The notes: a model not told the origin generated them from the sequence alone. Counted from the first letter of the stretch, positions 23,635 through 34,935 are shown. The stretch: DNA of 64,000 bases from Brienomyrus brachyistius (GCF_023856365.1 NC_064540.1:3097501-3161500); one strand, 5' to 3'. Made by a program: numbers and translations.

Positions 23635-23725
23635 ACACACACACAGAGGAACTGAGAGAGAATATGTAAATTCCACACTAAATACAGAATCAGCTCAAAT
23701 TGTAATGATGTCCTAAAATTATGAT

Positions 23726-23903
23726 GTTGATGGTGATCATCAGAAGGTCTCTAGCTCAAATACCGCGGCCGGTAGAGTGATGTCATTACTTCTCGCCCTT
23801 AGGCAAGGCGTTTAATCCCAATTGCTCCAGAGAGACTGGCAGACCCTGCTCCTTAGTCCTTACTTGTATGTTGCTTTAGGTGTAAATTTCTGCTAAAGTT
23901 TAA
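23726..23903 (+). repeat. tRNA-derived SINE, head-truncated
   Basis: The body has the familiar fish SINE order: B-box-like 'ggtctctagctcaaatac', 'agagtgatgtcattac', 'aggcaaggcgtttaatccca', 'attgctccagagagactggc', 'gaccctgctcc', ending in 'taaatttctgctaaag'. It would have been transcribed by RNA polymerase III and copied by a partner LINE. Confidence 0.7.
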
Positions 23904-23904
23904 C

Positions 23905-25586
23905 ATAAGGTCAGTTTTAAATTTGGAGACCAGTACTGTTATTATGAATTCACGTTTTCTATTTTGCCCACTCACTCCCTTAATAAGCAATATTTTTGTC
24001 TAGCTGGATTATGGCGATTGATATAAGGCAAAATATCATTTTGACCGACTGCCCAAAACAAACAACCAGTTTCAATAAATGCAGTGGTCCTTGAGTGTAT
24101 TAGGAACCCTATAGGCTGCACACAGCATATTTATAGGTCTGGCTTGGAGAATGTTTCTATGTTTACAATTCCATCGCCATGCCATCATTGAAGTGGTGAG
24201 TCAATGTTTGTTACATCACCTTCTGGAAAGACCCCTGACTCCACAAAACAAACTGACCATTACAGTTGCAACAATGGAACCATTTTACTGTCAGCTGTGT
24301 TTGAATCATTCACTGTCAAAAGGGTTTTTCTTCCAAGAAATTATGAATTTTTCGATACAAAGCATGGATTATGTGATTCGTCAGCAGTTCGTATTTTTAT
24401 ACGTTTACACTTACAGTTTTTGGAGTGAACAAAGCATTGCAATGAGTTACTGTATTTTACTATAGTTACAAAATAATCTTGAGTCGCTGTACTTGTTTGT
24501 GTGTGTTTTTGTTTGGAGGGATCAGAGAATGTATATTATACATTCTGACAGGTTATAGGGTGGCGGGCTGACACAGGACAGGGGGAAGATTCAGCATCAG
24601 GAAATAAACAGTCATAGGACACAAATCCCCAAAATCAGACATAGATGCCATGACGATCACCGAAGCGTGACATCAAACGCATTAAACCGTTTAAAGCAAA
24701 GACCGTAAACGGCACATGTGTCGGAGCTCGGAGGAAGCCTTCCGCTTGGCCGCCTCCATCTTTCCTCCAGAACGTCTCCCCGTCCACCAAACTGTCCCTC
24801 TGTACAATCCCACGAAGATGGTGAACCTAACCAGGATCATTCGGGTTATGCTGCATGTTACTTGGCGGCTCCTGGCTGGTGCTCGTTCTCCATGGCAGCG
24901 CAGTGGGACGGAACCACATTCTGCTCGAGGGCATTATTCTGCCCCCCCTGCCATGTCCCACTCTGCCTCTTTACCTGCAGGCCCAACTAAAAGAAATACA
25001 GCAGGAGGAGCCGGTGGGAGGTGCCCACAGCTCATGTGCAGCCCGGTCAAGGCACAGCTGTGATTCACAGTCCATCTGTCCCTGGATAAGGTCACATCTC
25101 TATGGTCTCTACTAAGATTGGTCCAATTCACCCAGATGGGCGGTTCTAACTGGCCAAATTCAGTTGGCAGAGACTCCCTCACTGGGTAGCAACAGTGTCT
25201 GGATGGCTACCTCGGCGCTGGCAGGTGACAATGGCGTCTGGACTGTTGCCGCAGTGCTGGACAGTCACCAAGGAGCAGATTTGGGATGTGAGTTAGAGTT
25301 TCTCTGGCAGTTTCCACATTACCCATACATAGGGAGACAATGGACACAGGAAGGGGGCTGCAAACATCTCCTTTGACATGTCTACGCTTCCAACCATTAC
25401 CCAGGGCTACAGGGCATGGGCACCATCTTCAGGTCCACACTTCTGGCCTCTCAGTAGTGCTTGTTTCCGGGCAGTCTACATGTCCTCTGCTGCCTCCTTC
25501 CACCGGATTGGTCCTTCCCAGCGTCCATACAATCAAAAGCCATCCAGATTCCTGGCCTTCACTACTTGAATTTGTACAAAATTACT
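23905..25586. other. Unassigned DNA with GC-rich stretch
   Basis: 24700-25570 is GC-richer and open in several overlapping frames (up to 115 codons at 24716-25063). No domain is recognised in any frame. It may be an old retroelement or low-copy sequence. I see no motif that decides. Confidence 0.35.
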
Positions 25587-25837
25587 GTATGAATTAGGGC
25601 TGTGCAATTAATCGAATTTCGATTTCGATTTCGGGTCTCAACGATCACAAAAATGGTGTAATCGAAAAAAACGATTATTCACTTATTTTTTTAAAAGTTA
25701 TTTTGACCTGCGCTCTGACGCACACGCGCGCATCCGCACTTTCGCCCTTCCAGAAGCCTGAACTCTCTCACTCTATAGTCAGCGAAGAAGTTGTGTATGT
25801 GGCATCTGATCGCATTTAAAAATCAGCGCGAGTGAAG

Positions 25838-26341
25838 ATGGCAGAAAAAGAGCAGCCACAGAAGTCTTTGGTCAACAAAAGAGGTAGAAGCAATTCTGTT
25901 GTTTGGGAACAGTTTGGATTCGAAGAAGCGGACGTGGATCAAAAACATATTAGGTGCAAGATTTGCTACGCGATTGTGTCGGTACCGGTTGGTAACACCA
26001 CAAATCTTTTTAACCATTTAAAATTTAAACACAGACCGACATATGACCAACTAATAAAGAAACAGAAAGAACGGCGAACAACCCCCACAACATCCTCCGC
26101 AACACAGTCATCCATTAAAGACACGCTCTTCAGTGCAACTCCGTATCCATCCAGCTCAGAAAGGCACAAAAAAATAACAGATGCTGTTGCATACTTTTTA
26201 GCCAAAGACATGTGCCCTATTAGCACGGTTGAGAATGAAGGATTCAGGAAAATGATAAATGTATTCCAGCCACAAGTTCTTCATCAGAGCGAGTCTTTAG
26301 CACTAGCGGAAATATTGTCTCCTGCTTGCATTCATCACTGA
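25838..26341 (+). CDS. Truncated hAT transposase: BED zinc finger without catalytic core
   Basis: Open frame of 167 residues from an ATG at 25838. A GTG lies six bases upstream in frame, but the ATG is the sensible start. Residues about 20-70 form a BED-type zinc finger: aromatic 'VVWEQFGFE' lead-in, C40-x2-C43, then H60-x4-H65 in 'NLFNHLKFKH'. Residues about 105-145 ('ITDAVAYFLAKDMCPISTVE', 'GFRKMINVF') match the segment that in full hAT transposases precedes the catalytic domain. After 'FQPQ' (codon 146) the family sequence stops and the frame reads about 20 unrelated residues to a TGA. BED fingers bind transposon ends and other DNA, so a product would be expected to bind DNA but not to cut it. 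Whether it is transcribed is unknown. It could equally be a dead remnant that happens to be open. Confidence 0.8.
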   Translation: MAEKEQPQKSLVNKRGRSNSVVWEQFGFEEADVDQKHIRCKICYAIVSVPVGNTTNLFNHLKFKHRPTYDQLIKKQKERRTTPTTSSATQSSIKDTLFSATPYPSSSERHKKITDAVAYFLAKDMCPISTVENEGFRKMINVFQPQVLHQSESLALAEILSPACIHH

Positions 26342-26388
26342 AACCAGATCATGTGAATAGGCTGGTGTTTCTGGCTAAAAACCTTTAA
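26284..26388 (+). pseudogene. Out-of-frame hAT C-terminal dimerisation tail
   Basis: In the frame shifted by two from the BED reading frame, 'SERVFSTSGNIVSC' followed by 'SSLKPDHVNRLVFLAKNL' ends at a TAA (26386-26388). This is the characteristic C-terminal hAT dimerisation region. Its nearness to 'FQPQ' places the deletion junction at about 26275-26284. Confidence 0.88.
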
Positions 26389-26799
26389 GGTTTAGATCTG
26401 TAACCCTATCAGCAATTTGGCCATGTTGAAACATGTTTACATGTTTTACATTAAAATGTAGAATGTTGTAAAATGTTGTTTGGAATTTTTCAGTTTAAGG
26501 CACATACGTGAGCAAATTTATTTTGGACTAATTTATTTATTATTTTATTTAATATTTATATTTTATTTACTACTTGTTTTCAAAAAATTGTGGAAGTGCA
26601 CTAAATTGTTGATCTTGTTTGCCTTTATCTGTTTTATCTGTCTTAATCTGTTTTAAGGAGAATTCACTGTTCTGTTCAATAAATGCAACATATTTCCAAA
26701 GTCAATGAGTAATCGTGTAAAATAATCGTGATTTCAATCATGACCAAAATAATCGTGATTATGATTTTTTCCATAATCGAGCAGCCCTAGTATGAATCA

Positions 26800-28205
26800 C
26801 GTACGTCGCATTTACTCCAATTTGTTGCTTAACTCATGTCTCATATTTACTCTGCGTCTGCGTTCTGCCCTGACTGTCAGTTGTCTTTTGTCACTGTGTC
26901 TCAAACAGTAGCAAACTGCGCCAACAGACATTTCCACTGTCTTTGTTTGTCTGGCATTGACGATTGTGTTTCTCATACCTGTGGGGAAGCAATGTCCTAC
27001 AAATGATTTGTCCTTGTGGATAGTTAGATGGGTGCATTTGGGCATCGTGACGCTGAGGCTTCAGGCAGAGACCAACCTTATTCACAATGTTCTGGTTTGC
27101 CCTGTCGGGAGGTGAAGGCTTACGTTTCATGGTGCACACATCTTCGACAAAAGAGTCTGTCTGCCTTACAGGTGCCTTGACCACAAGTGACGACCTCACA
27201 GAGCCACAGAGATTCCGAAACAGAATACACGACACACTGTGCCCTCCTACAAAACAAGCAACCCACCAATGTCGGCAGGTAATTTGCTGCTTCTTTTCTT
27301 GCAACACAGACCTCCAGAGTTTATCAAAATCTATATTGTTGTATTAAGCTAGCTAGGTGGTAAAAAGCCCTATTTGCTCAATCAGATAGTCTTGCAATAC
27401 TGTGATAAAGGCTGTGTGTGTTTTATTACGACATCGGCATTTCTGAGCTAACTTCATAGCTTGAGATCGCTCAGTGCTTGACACCATGCCAACTCTGAAA
27501 CCACGGACTATCGGGACACTTTTGAAAACCTGTTTTCTAGGACTGCTCTTGGTTTTTATGCATCCCAAAAATTGTGAATGTTTTGCATTATTTCTGATGA
27601 TTCCCGAACATGGCTGTCAGTGGACATGCTGCTGCACCTCTCTGGATTTGACTGATTATAAGCACAGTCATCTAATGTCATTGGATTCCAGGAAGCTACA
27701 GCGGGGTATCATGTTTGGTCAAAGGGATGGTTTGTTTGGCAGGACCGGCCCTGGCTTCAAGATAGCTGGGATTCTTCCTAGAGGGAAAAAACATATCGAG
27801 TTTTAATCCAGGCAGGTGACTGCCGTGTGGCAACGGAGAGCTTTTTTTCTTTTTATTTGGCCAAGCCCTTGGCTGTGCCATGCTTGACGTCAGTCGCATT
27901 TTTTATTTTATTTTTTTTCACTGAAGCCGAACCTGAGTGTGGGAAAATGATTATTAAAGACATGACAGTTCTTTCTTTTTCACACCCCATGCCTGGTCTT
28001 AAAGGACATATATAAATATATACATATATATAGAACATATGTAAGTATGCATGCATGTGTGTATGAATGTATTTCTAAATGTCTCACTATCAATATTTAC
28101 TTTAAAGGAGTTCTCCAATTGTTTTTTTCTCAGTGTATTTCAAGTTTAACCTTTCTGAATTTACAGAACAAGAAGTGAAGGAAACGCTTATATTTTTTAT
28201 GCTTG
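26800..28205. other. Unassigned DNA
   Basis: No recognised gene or repeat. A 110-codon frame at 27474-27806 starts with a short hydrophobic stretch but has no recognised family and lacks support. Confidence 0.4.
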
Positions 28206-28211
28206 TATACC

Positions 28212-28385
28212 TACAGAAGGGGTGGCATTATGGTCCAGGGGGTAGCATTGCAATTTCATAGCACAGAGGGTCTGGTTTTAGCCCCTGGGTGTGAACTTTG
28301 TGTGAGTTTCCCTCAGATTCGTCCATCTCGCTAGCAGGGAGAGGCCCACAGGCCTGGTTTACTGCAGCTTTCCTGTACGAATTGG
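28212..28385 (+). repeat. Dispersed repeat, 5' half
   Basis: Head-like 'ggtggcattatggtccaggg', then 'tttgtgtgagtttccctcag'. The 3' half is diverged or lost. Confidence 0.45.
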
Positions 28386-28545
28386 ATCACAATGTTTACC
28401 TGAATTCATCTGACTGAATCCCAGTCACCACAATTTGGTATGGAAAGATCTCCAAAAACTTCCAGAAGTTTTTGTGGTTGGTCTTGTGATGGAAATTTGC
28501 ATGTAAATCCAGAAAGGCTGTGAGACCTAATGAGGGCAAACAGAG

Positions 28546-28832
28546 CCATCCATCCATCACCATAACTGCTTAAGCCGAACTGGGGGGGATCAGAGCCTAT
28601 CCCAGGAACCAACCCCAGGCAGGCGCCAACACACCACAGGGCGCACACACAGGGCTAATTTAGACCCACCAATCAACCTGCCCTGCATGCTTTTGGACCG
28701 TGGGAGGAAACCGGAGCTCCTGGCGGAAACCCACACGAACACAGGGAGAGCGTGCGGACCTATTCCCAACCCCGCGATCGAACCCGGGACCCGGGGCAGT
28801 GCTAACCTCTGCGCATCCATGCTACCCTGCCA
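28546..28832 (-). repeat. Dispersed repeat, full length, reverse
   Basis: Well-preserved reverse copy, tail at 28546 ('catccatccatcacc') and head at about 28830. The tRNA-like B box is intact on the reverse strand as GGTTCGATC (28776-28784). The body has 'ttttggaccgtgggaggaaa'. Among the best-preserved copies for defining the family head. Confidence 0.8.
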
Positions 28833-29125
28833 CCAAGACCCATTTGTAGGGCAATAATAAGACTCTTATGATCAGTATTAGTAGGTAAATACTGTAAGAC
28901 CCTAAAGAAATGGGGATTTGAAGATGAATGGATTATTAGGTGATAATTAGGTATCATTAGAAAGCCTAGTGAGAAAAATCATAGAATTATAACACAAGGG
29001 GGCTCCTGGAAAGGCAGCTGTAACAGCCCTGGGAGACACAGCTAACCTGCTCAGCCCCAGGACAACATCCAGCTCTTATAAATGGGAGAAACCCAAAGCT
29101 GATTTGGATAAACACAATAGATCAG

Positions 29126-29395
29126 AGTCATGGGGGGGCTGGAACTTATCTCCGGCTGTGTAGAACACAAGGTAGGGGTACCCGCTGGATGGGTGCCAGT
29201 CTGTCGCAGGGCACAAACAGTCATTCACTATGGGCAACCTAGAGACACCTAACTGGGTGTATTTGGACTGCAGAAGGAAAGCCGGGAGCCCAGAGGAAGC
29301 CCACGCAGCACTGGTAGCACCTGCATGCTTCACACACAGAGCGGAGGTGGCATGCGGACCGCCCTGTGCTGGAGCTTTGTGCCACCCATGCTGTT
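29126..29395 (-). repeat. Dispersed repeat, near full length, reverse
   Basis: Reverse copy: 'ggatgggtgccagtctgtcg', 'gggcaacctagagacacct', 'gcatgcttcacacacagagc'. Confidence 0.7.
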
Positions 29396-29984
29396 GTTGT
29401 TGCTGATTTAATCTCGGTTCACCCACTCCCACATGGGGTAACTCGCAGTCAGCTTGTTTTTCCTAGAATGTCCACAGCTCCAATTATCTCAATCTTCTGT
29501 ACTTATTTGCTGATGGCTTTGCGAGGCAGCTGATCTTAAGTGTTTACTGAAACTGTGGTTTTAAAGCTTTTCCAAGAACCTACTGCTATGGTTTCCACCA
29601 AATCTCGTCTCCTCTTATAGGATATTCATTTTAATTATTTGCTCCATGAACTTCAGATTTCAGTTAGCATCCCTCGGCACCACCACCGGGATCAGCCAGA
29701 AAGTTCCTTACCGGTTTACGAAATGTCTGAGACACATGCAGAGATTATTATGAGGTTTGTATCGTGGAAGGATTCAGCTACTGATGTCCACTATGCAGGT
29801 CCTCGTATGCAGACTGACTTAGAAAGTTGACAGCATTATGGAGGATAGCAGGCACCTGACACAGTCAGTTTTCTAGCTCTGTGTGGGGACAAGAAGCACT
29901 AAGACCTCAGGACAGTTTAACCTGCAGGTAATTAGGCTTCTCAGCAGGTCTTTAATACCTCTGTTTAGTAGGGACCTTGGCAGG

Positions 29985-30150
29985 GGTGAGTGGCTCTACG
30001 GGGTAAAGCCTCTGTGCATGTAATCAGAAGATCACTGGTTTGAGCTCTGGCCTTAGCGGAAAAGTTACATGTCCATGGGCTCCTGAGCCAGGATCTTCAC
30101 CCCCAGCTCCAAGGCTGAATGCCAACTGTTTCAAGGATTGTTGATCTGTC
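29985..30150 (+). repeat. tRNA-derived SINE
   Basis: Head 'gagtggctctacggggtaaa' (A-box region) and B-box-like 'actggtttgagctctgg' at about 30036-30052. The body follows with 'gagccaggatcttcaccccc'. Confidence 0.6.
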
Positions 30151-30169
30151 CAAACAAACATGTCTCTGG

Positions 30170-30745
30170 AAAAACTGCATTTTGATATCAGAGTGTCTGA
30201 CTGGATTTGTGTTATGCTGATGATCCGTGAGGTTTAGTACAATATTGTTTTGGCCAATTTGTAACTCCCACCCCCCCCCCCAGAAACTTTAAGGACACCC
30301 AAACTTTTATGAAAGCTCATTGCAATCACCCGATTTTACAGGTTCTTATCACCCATCTCATTAAATCACTGCAGCTAGGTTGCATAAGGGGGTAACTGAA
30401 GTCCAGAAAGCAAAAGTCCAAACCAACCACTTGAGTATAAAGAGTTACAGTCACAGAGTCCTCAACTAGTTACTTGAAACAAAATCCTGGTCTGCACTTT
30501 TACTCTCAGGACTTGAGCTACCCAACTCTGCTAGGTTGACATGTCTCTCTAAATGTTACTACAGATTAACATCTTGACGCTCTTGTACATGTTTATGCTG
30601 AGTAACTACAGTGGGGCTGTTTTATTTTTGATCATTTTCCTATTGCTTTGTGTTTTGTAGCGCGATATTTTATAGGGAGCACACAATTAAGAATGTCATT
30701 GCGCTGTGTAGAAGGGAAAAGAACTTTTATTGACATTGTCATACA
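30170..30745. other. Unassigned DNA with C-run
   Basis: A poly-C tract at about 30271-30281. Nothing else recognised. Confidence 0.4.
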
Positions 30746-30749
30746 TACC

Positions 30750-31015
30750 GTAGGTGGCAGGGGAGCCCCATGAGTAGCGCGATTGCCTTCCTCTGTGGAG
30801 TTTGCACGGATACTCTAGTTTCATCTTCTGGTCCAAAACAATGCAGTTTGCTCAGTCGGCATCCTTACATTTCACTTAGTGTGTGTATATAGGCACCACA
30901 CCATGGATGGGCGTCCTGTTCAGGGTGTCCCTTACTTTTTGTGCTATGCCACCCGAGATAAGATCCAAGCTGACGTGTCACCCTGTACTGGATCAGTGGT
31001 TGAAAGATGGCTAGG
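30750..31015 (+). repeat. Dispersed repeat, diverged forward copy
   Basis: 'ggtggcaggggagccccatg', 'tggagtttgcacggatactc', 'ccatggatgggcgtcctgtt', 'ccctgtactggatcagtggt'. Confidence 0.55.
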
Positions 31016-31019
31016 TGGA

Positions 31020-31780
31020 TTTATCGCACACGAGTATCTCTGTAAATGTAATTCTGTTAGAAGCAGATGTCAGAAGGGACTCCCCCTGTTACATGGTGTC
31101 GCTGCGAAACCACTCAGGATCTCCCATGCTGACGGAACAATTATGCAAACAATACCCAAGAATGGCACACTGCCGCATAGCGATGTCTGTCTTCTAATCT
31201 TGATAATGCCGTTTTCTTTCATTTAAAGAATTTTGATTTCAGATGATATTTTGTTATGGAGAACTTGTTTCTGCATGCAGGCCATATGTCAAAATAGAGG
31301 AGTTCTAAGCACAATTGCACTCCTGCTGCTGACAGGGGAGACGTGGGCGTACCCAGGAGGATTGGGCAATTGCTTTGTTTGCTTGTGATCCCCCTAATAT
31401 CTCCCTAGGATTTTTATTGCCTCTCTCCAGTAGTTTTCTGGATGTTACCCCTACTTAGGTTCTTATCATGTTCTATGCATCTGTGATAATGTTCATGCTG
31501 GTTAAATCGTCATTTTGCTGAAGTGGCCACTATATATTAGGGGAAAAAAACTTTTAAAAAAGTGAAATCACATCTTTAAGGCGGATAAGTGTTGAAAATG
31601 TGTGCTTGACTTATTTAAAAGTAACAATATAGCAACACATGAATTAGTCATTTTTCCTTGGACCAAGTCGCAACTGAAAAATAACCAATTAGAATGATAG
31701 TATGAAAAAATGCATGTATTGATGAATCCACCACTAAGGGTAAATGAACATACTGCTGCGATAATTTGTTTTCGAAAATA
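31020..31780. other. Unassigned DNA
   Basis: Nothing recognised. Confidence 0.4.
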
Positions 31781-31790
31781 TGAACTAGGA

Positions 31791-32055
31791 CAGTGGTTCT
31801 CAAAGTCGGTCCTCGGGCCCCACTGCCCTGCTTGTTTTCCTGCTATCCCTGCTTGTTTTCCTGCTATCCCTGCTTGTTTTCCTGCTATCCCTGCTTGTTT
31901 TCCTGCTATCCCTGCCCCACACACAAGTCCCAGCTGTCTTTCAGCTTCTGATTGACTGAACACACCTGATCCAGGTAATCAGCAGTGTGTAGGGCAGGGA
32001 TAGCTGGAAAACAAGCAGGGCAGTGGGTCCCGTGGACCGAGTTTGAGAACCACTG
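31791..32055. mobile_element. Palindromic hAT-type MITE with internal tandem expansion
   Basis: 265-bp element. Left end 'cagtggttctcaaagtcggt', right end 'gaccgagtttgagaaccact' plus g. The arms pair over about 60 bp and also include 'ccctgcttgttttcc' / 'ggaaaacaagcaggg'. Candidate 8-bp TSD 'aactagga' / 'gtctagga' (6 of 8 identical). Four tandem copies of a 22-bp unit ('ctgcttgttttcctgctatc' plus cc) expand only the left arm (31828-31915). No coding capacity. Confidence 0.9.
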
Positions 32056-32064
32056 GTCTAGGAC

Positions 32065-33655
32065 TTCTGCATCTAGAGAAATTAGGCAGTCCAGCGTGAT
32101 ACAGCAATTAACCCCTTCAGTCCACTGATCCCAGAAATCCGATCTATATTTGTAACGATTCTCCTTAATCATTATATGAAAAAATGAATGAATGAAGCAC
32201 CTGGATTTGTTAGCAGCCTGATTTAGCTGCTAAAGGCTGCTAACATGTGATATTTAACTTTAGCCTTCATGTAACACAATAAAAAAAATAAATATTCTTT
32301 TACTTAGAGCAGGCAAGAATCAACAGTGGCTTCTGAAAATAGATTAACAGTCAGTCTGGACCGTTTTGTGAAAATGACACATACTATTCATTTTAACATC
32401 TGAAACCTTTCTTAGGGTCTCTTTCTGATATTAACTGCAATATAAAGTACAATGTTTGGACCCCTGAATTCACTGTCTGCTTGGGCACTTTGAACAGCAG
32501 TTGCAGCTGCAAATCCTTCAGGGTAATTTTTTAATTTTATTTTATTGCCAGCTTTGCGCATTGGCCTAAAGTCATGTTTGCTTGTTTCAAAGTTCTCTGG
32601 TTGCTTTTTAACAACAGGAAGCATGTTTATGTCAGGAATGTGCATTTGTGTTGTATACGATATATCGATGTGACAACCCACTGTGAAGATGAAGTGATCA
32701 CACTAATCTCAGGTTGTATTTTGAAAACACAACATTCCTCGAAGATTAGCAGCAGTAGAAGTTAACCGCTTGACACCAGTGTTACGCAGAACGAATTCCA
32801 AAGGTCATGTTAATAAACCCTGGTCAGTGTATTAAATCAGTCATCAAAATATGACATATGAGTCAAATTTATAAATAATATTTATAAATTGCCCTACAAC
32901 ACTTAAGTAACGCGAAATGATTGCAATTATTTATGTACACAATATAAAATTCAATCTTATATAAATTCATTTTCATAACATTATTTCTATATGCTTTTTA
33001 CCAATTACCTTAAAGTCAATTGTTTATGTGTTATTTTACACAAAGTACACACACTGCATTTTTTTCTATTTGCAAATATTAGTGAACCTGCCTTTAGTGT
33101 TAAAAAAAAGAAAACCCAATTAAAAATTTACCCCCCCTCCCCCCATGTATTGTGATTGTGACGACTGCCCCTCCCTCTTGGCAACTGAATGTGTAAACAT
33201 GAGCCCAGTGGAAATGTACTACAACTCCACGGGCTTTCTGTGTTATCCGACTCGTTTCTCGAAAGCTGACTCACTGTCACCACAATGTAGGCTTGGCCTC
33301 TCCTCATATGAAGCTGTTCTTTAATGGGAAACGTTTGGTGTGTGACAGATTTTTATTGCCTTGATTTAAGGTCACCTTGTTATAGCCTTGCGGTGTTATT
33401 GCACGGCTTAGACGAAACTCGAGACGTTCATCCTGAAACTCAAGAAACTTGAGATGTTCACACTGTTGCGCAGTGAAGTGTCTTCGGTGTGTGATGCCAT
33501 TGTTCGTCCGTAATTCTACACTTATGATCGCAGTAACTTATAACTGTTTGGTGCATAAAGTTGGCGTTATGCATATAAAGTGCATCCTATGTGTTCAAAA
33601 GTATGATTTTATTTGTTGCATTCTGCAGAAAGATCAATCGTTCGTTTTTAAAGAT
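32065..33655. other. AT-rich unassigned DNA
   Basis: No recognised gene or element. AT-rich at 32780-33130, followed by a C-run near 33131-33144. Confidence 0.45.
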
Positions 33656-33664
33656 CGTGCTGCT

Positions 33665-33782
33665 CTGGGCTCCACCCAGGCTGTCATCTCCTTTAGATTC
33701 CAATCTTCCTGGGACAGGATCCTGCTTTTCCACAGTCCTGTGTTGGATAAGCGGTTATGGAAGATGGATAGAAACTTGGATG
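33665..33782 (+). repeat. Dispersed repeat, 3' part
   Basis: Forward 3' end: 'ctgggacaggatcctgcttt', 'tgttggataagcggttatgg', 'aagatggatagaaac'. Confidence 0.65.
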
Positions 33783-33959
33783 TTCCACAGTGACATTATT
33801 TAGGTAAAGGTTCACAGCATCACATCGGTATATTCATATATACAAATTGGGTCAGTTTATTTCAATCCCAGTGCTGTTTCTTTTACTCATTTTCACCAAA
33901 GTGTTAAACTTCCGTAAGCACTTTTGAAATGCGCACAACAGACGGAAAAATCTGAAATT

Positions 33960-34140
33960 TCTAAACGGTGTGGTAATGTTTTATTTAGAGCAGTCATATA
34001 AATGCATTATAGATACCCTCATAATACATTATGATGCATTCATTAAGTGTTATAAACATGGCTATACGTTTATAAAAAGGCATAACACACTATAGACAGG
34101 TAAAATCCTAATCAAGACCATATCAGTTTAATAATGTTCT
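33960..34140. repeat. Probable fish interspersed repeat (TTATA-rich)
   Basis: 'taaatgcattatagataccc', 'ataatacattatgatgcatt', 'aagtgttataaacatggc' resemble a widespread fish element body. Termini were not paired here. Confidence 0.35.
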
Positions 34141-34423
34141 GTAACTTATAGACTATTTCCATGACATCCTCTGTGTGTAACGTTATACATTTTCACAGTA
34201 TTTAAATCAAAGTAATCTTTCGTAAGATAGCTTAAACTTCGGCATGATTTGCAAAACAGGTATTTCCCTTGAGGCTTACGAGTACCCAAGTTAAGTATGC
34301 ACGGTAGAAGATTGCTGTTTTGCAAAGATATATCTCGTTTCACAATTGAGTAAAAACAACTATCAGACATTTTTGTGTGGGCTGCATATTGCTCTTTGTA
34401 ATATAATAATGCAACCACCCAGC

Positions 34424-34745
34424 CATCCATCTTCTAAACACTTGTCCTGGTTATGAGGATAATGAAATAATATTTTGTTTAATTGGCATGTTTAAAGTTT
34501 GACAGAGCAAATACTGGCAACGACTCACAAGTAATTCTTTTCAACGCTAATTCTGCTCATGGAGGGGCCTGGAGTCTATCCCAGACAGCACAAGAGGAGC
34601 ACAAGAAGGAGACCCTGGAGGGGATGCAAGTCCACTACAGAACACAGGCTCACTATAGGCAATTTAGAGTCTATAATTGGCCTGACTATATGCCCTTGCA
34701 TGGGAGGAGGCAACTGGCATGAGGAGATCATGCAAACTCGATGCA
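34424..34745 (-). repeat. Dispersed repeat split by about 90 bp of foreign sequence
   Basis: Reverse copy. The tail is at 34424-34462 ('ccatcttctaaacacttgtc'), and the family resumes at about 34555 ('ggcctggagtctatcccaga'). The intervening stretch (about 34463-34554) is AT-rich and not part of other copies. Confidence 0.65.
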
Positions 34746-34828
34746 ATTTTCGGTGCAAAGTCAACAGTGACACATGGATAAAACATGCAGTGCCAAACAT
34801 CAATACTAATGTAATATTATATATTTAT

Positions 34829-34935
34829 GCCGCTTTTCCACTGGCATACAGGTACCGATCTATATCTGCGAAGAGAGACTAGTTACAGCATGGTTGCATC
34901 TCTCTTCGGTTTACCACTGCAGAGGGGTCGGCTCG
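34829..34935 (+). mobile_element. Inverted-end element, left end
   Basis: Contains 'tttccactggcatacagg' (34835-34852), the exact reverse complement of 36984-37001. Similarity continues inward ('gcgaagagagactagttac', 'ccactgcagagg'), so these are two ends, or two copies, of one element family in opposite orientation. Confidence 0.7.

Larger units (their letters stand above)
25595..26789 (+). mobile_element. hAT-family DNA transposon, internally deleted
   Basis: 1195-bp element with terminal inverted repeats 'tagggctgtgc' / 'gcagccctagtat' (the latter running into the duplicated flank) and a perfect 8-bp target-site duplication GTATGAAT at 25587-25594 and 26790-26797. Subterminal repeats of 'aatcg'/'cgatt' occur at both ends. 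The interior holds the 5' end of a BED-finger transposase (25838-26341) and the C-terminal tail of the same protein in another frame (26284-26388). The middle that normally carries the DDE/RNase H-like catalytic core is missing. TSD length, inverted repeats and BED finger together make the hAT assignment firm. Confidence 0.93.

Noticed and set aside
24716..25115. Three overlapping GC-rich frames of 86-115 codons
   Set aside because: Three phases open at once indicate composition rather than selection. No domain was recognised in any of them.
27474..27806. 110-codon frame with hydrophobic start resembling a signal peptide
   Set aside because: No cleavage context, domain or conservation evidence. 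A short hydrophobic run alone is not enough.
31568..31963. Reverse frame with IAGKQAG repeats
   Set aside because: Produced by the 22-bp tandem units in the MITE arm.
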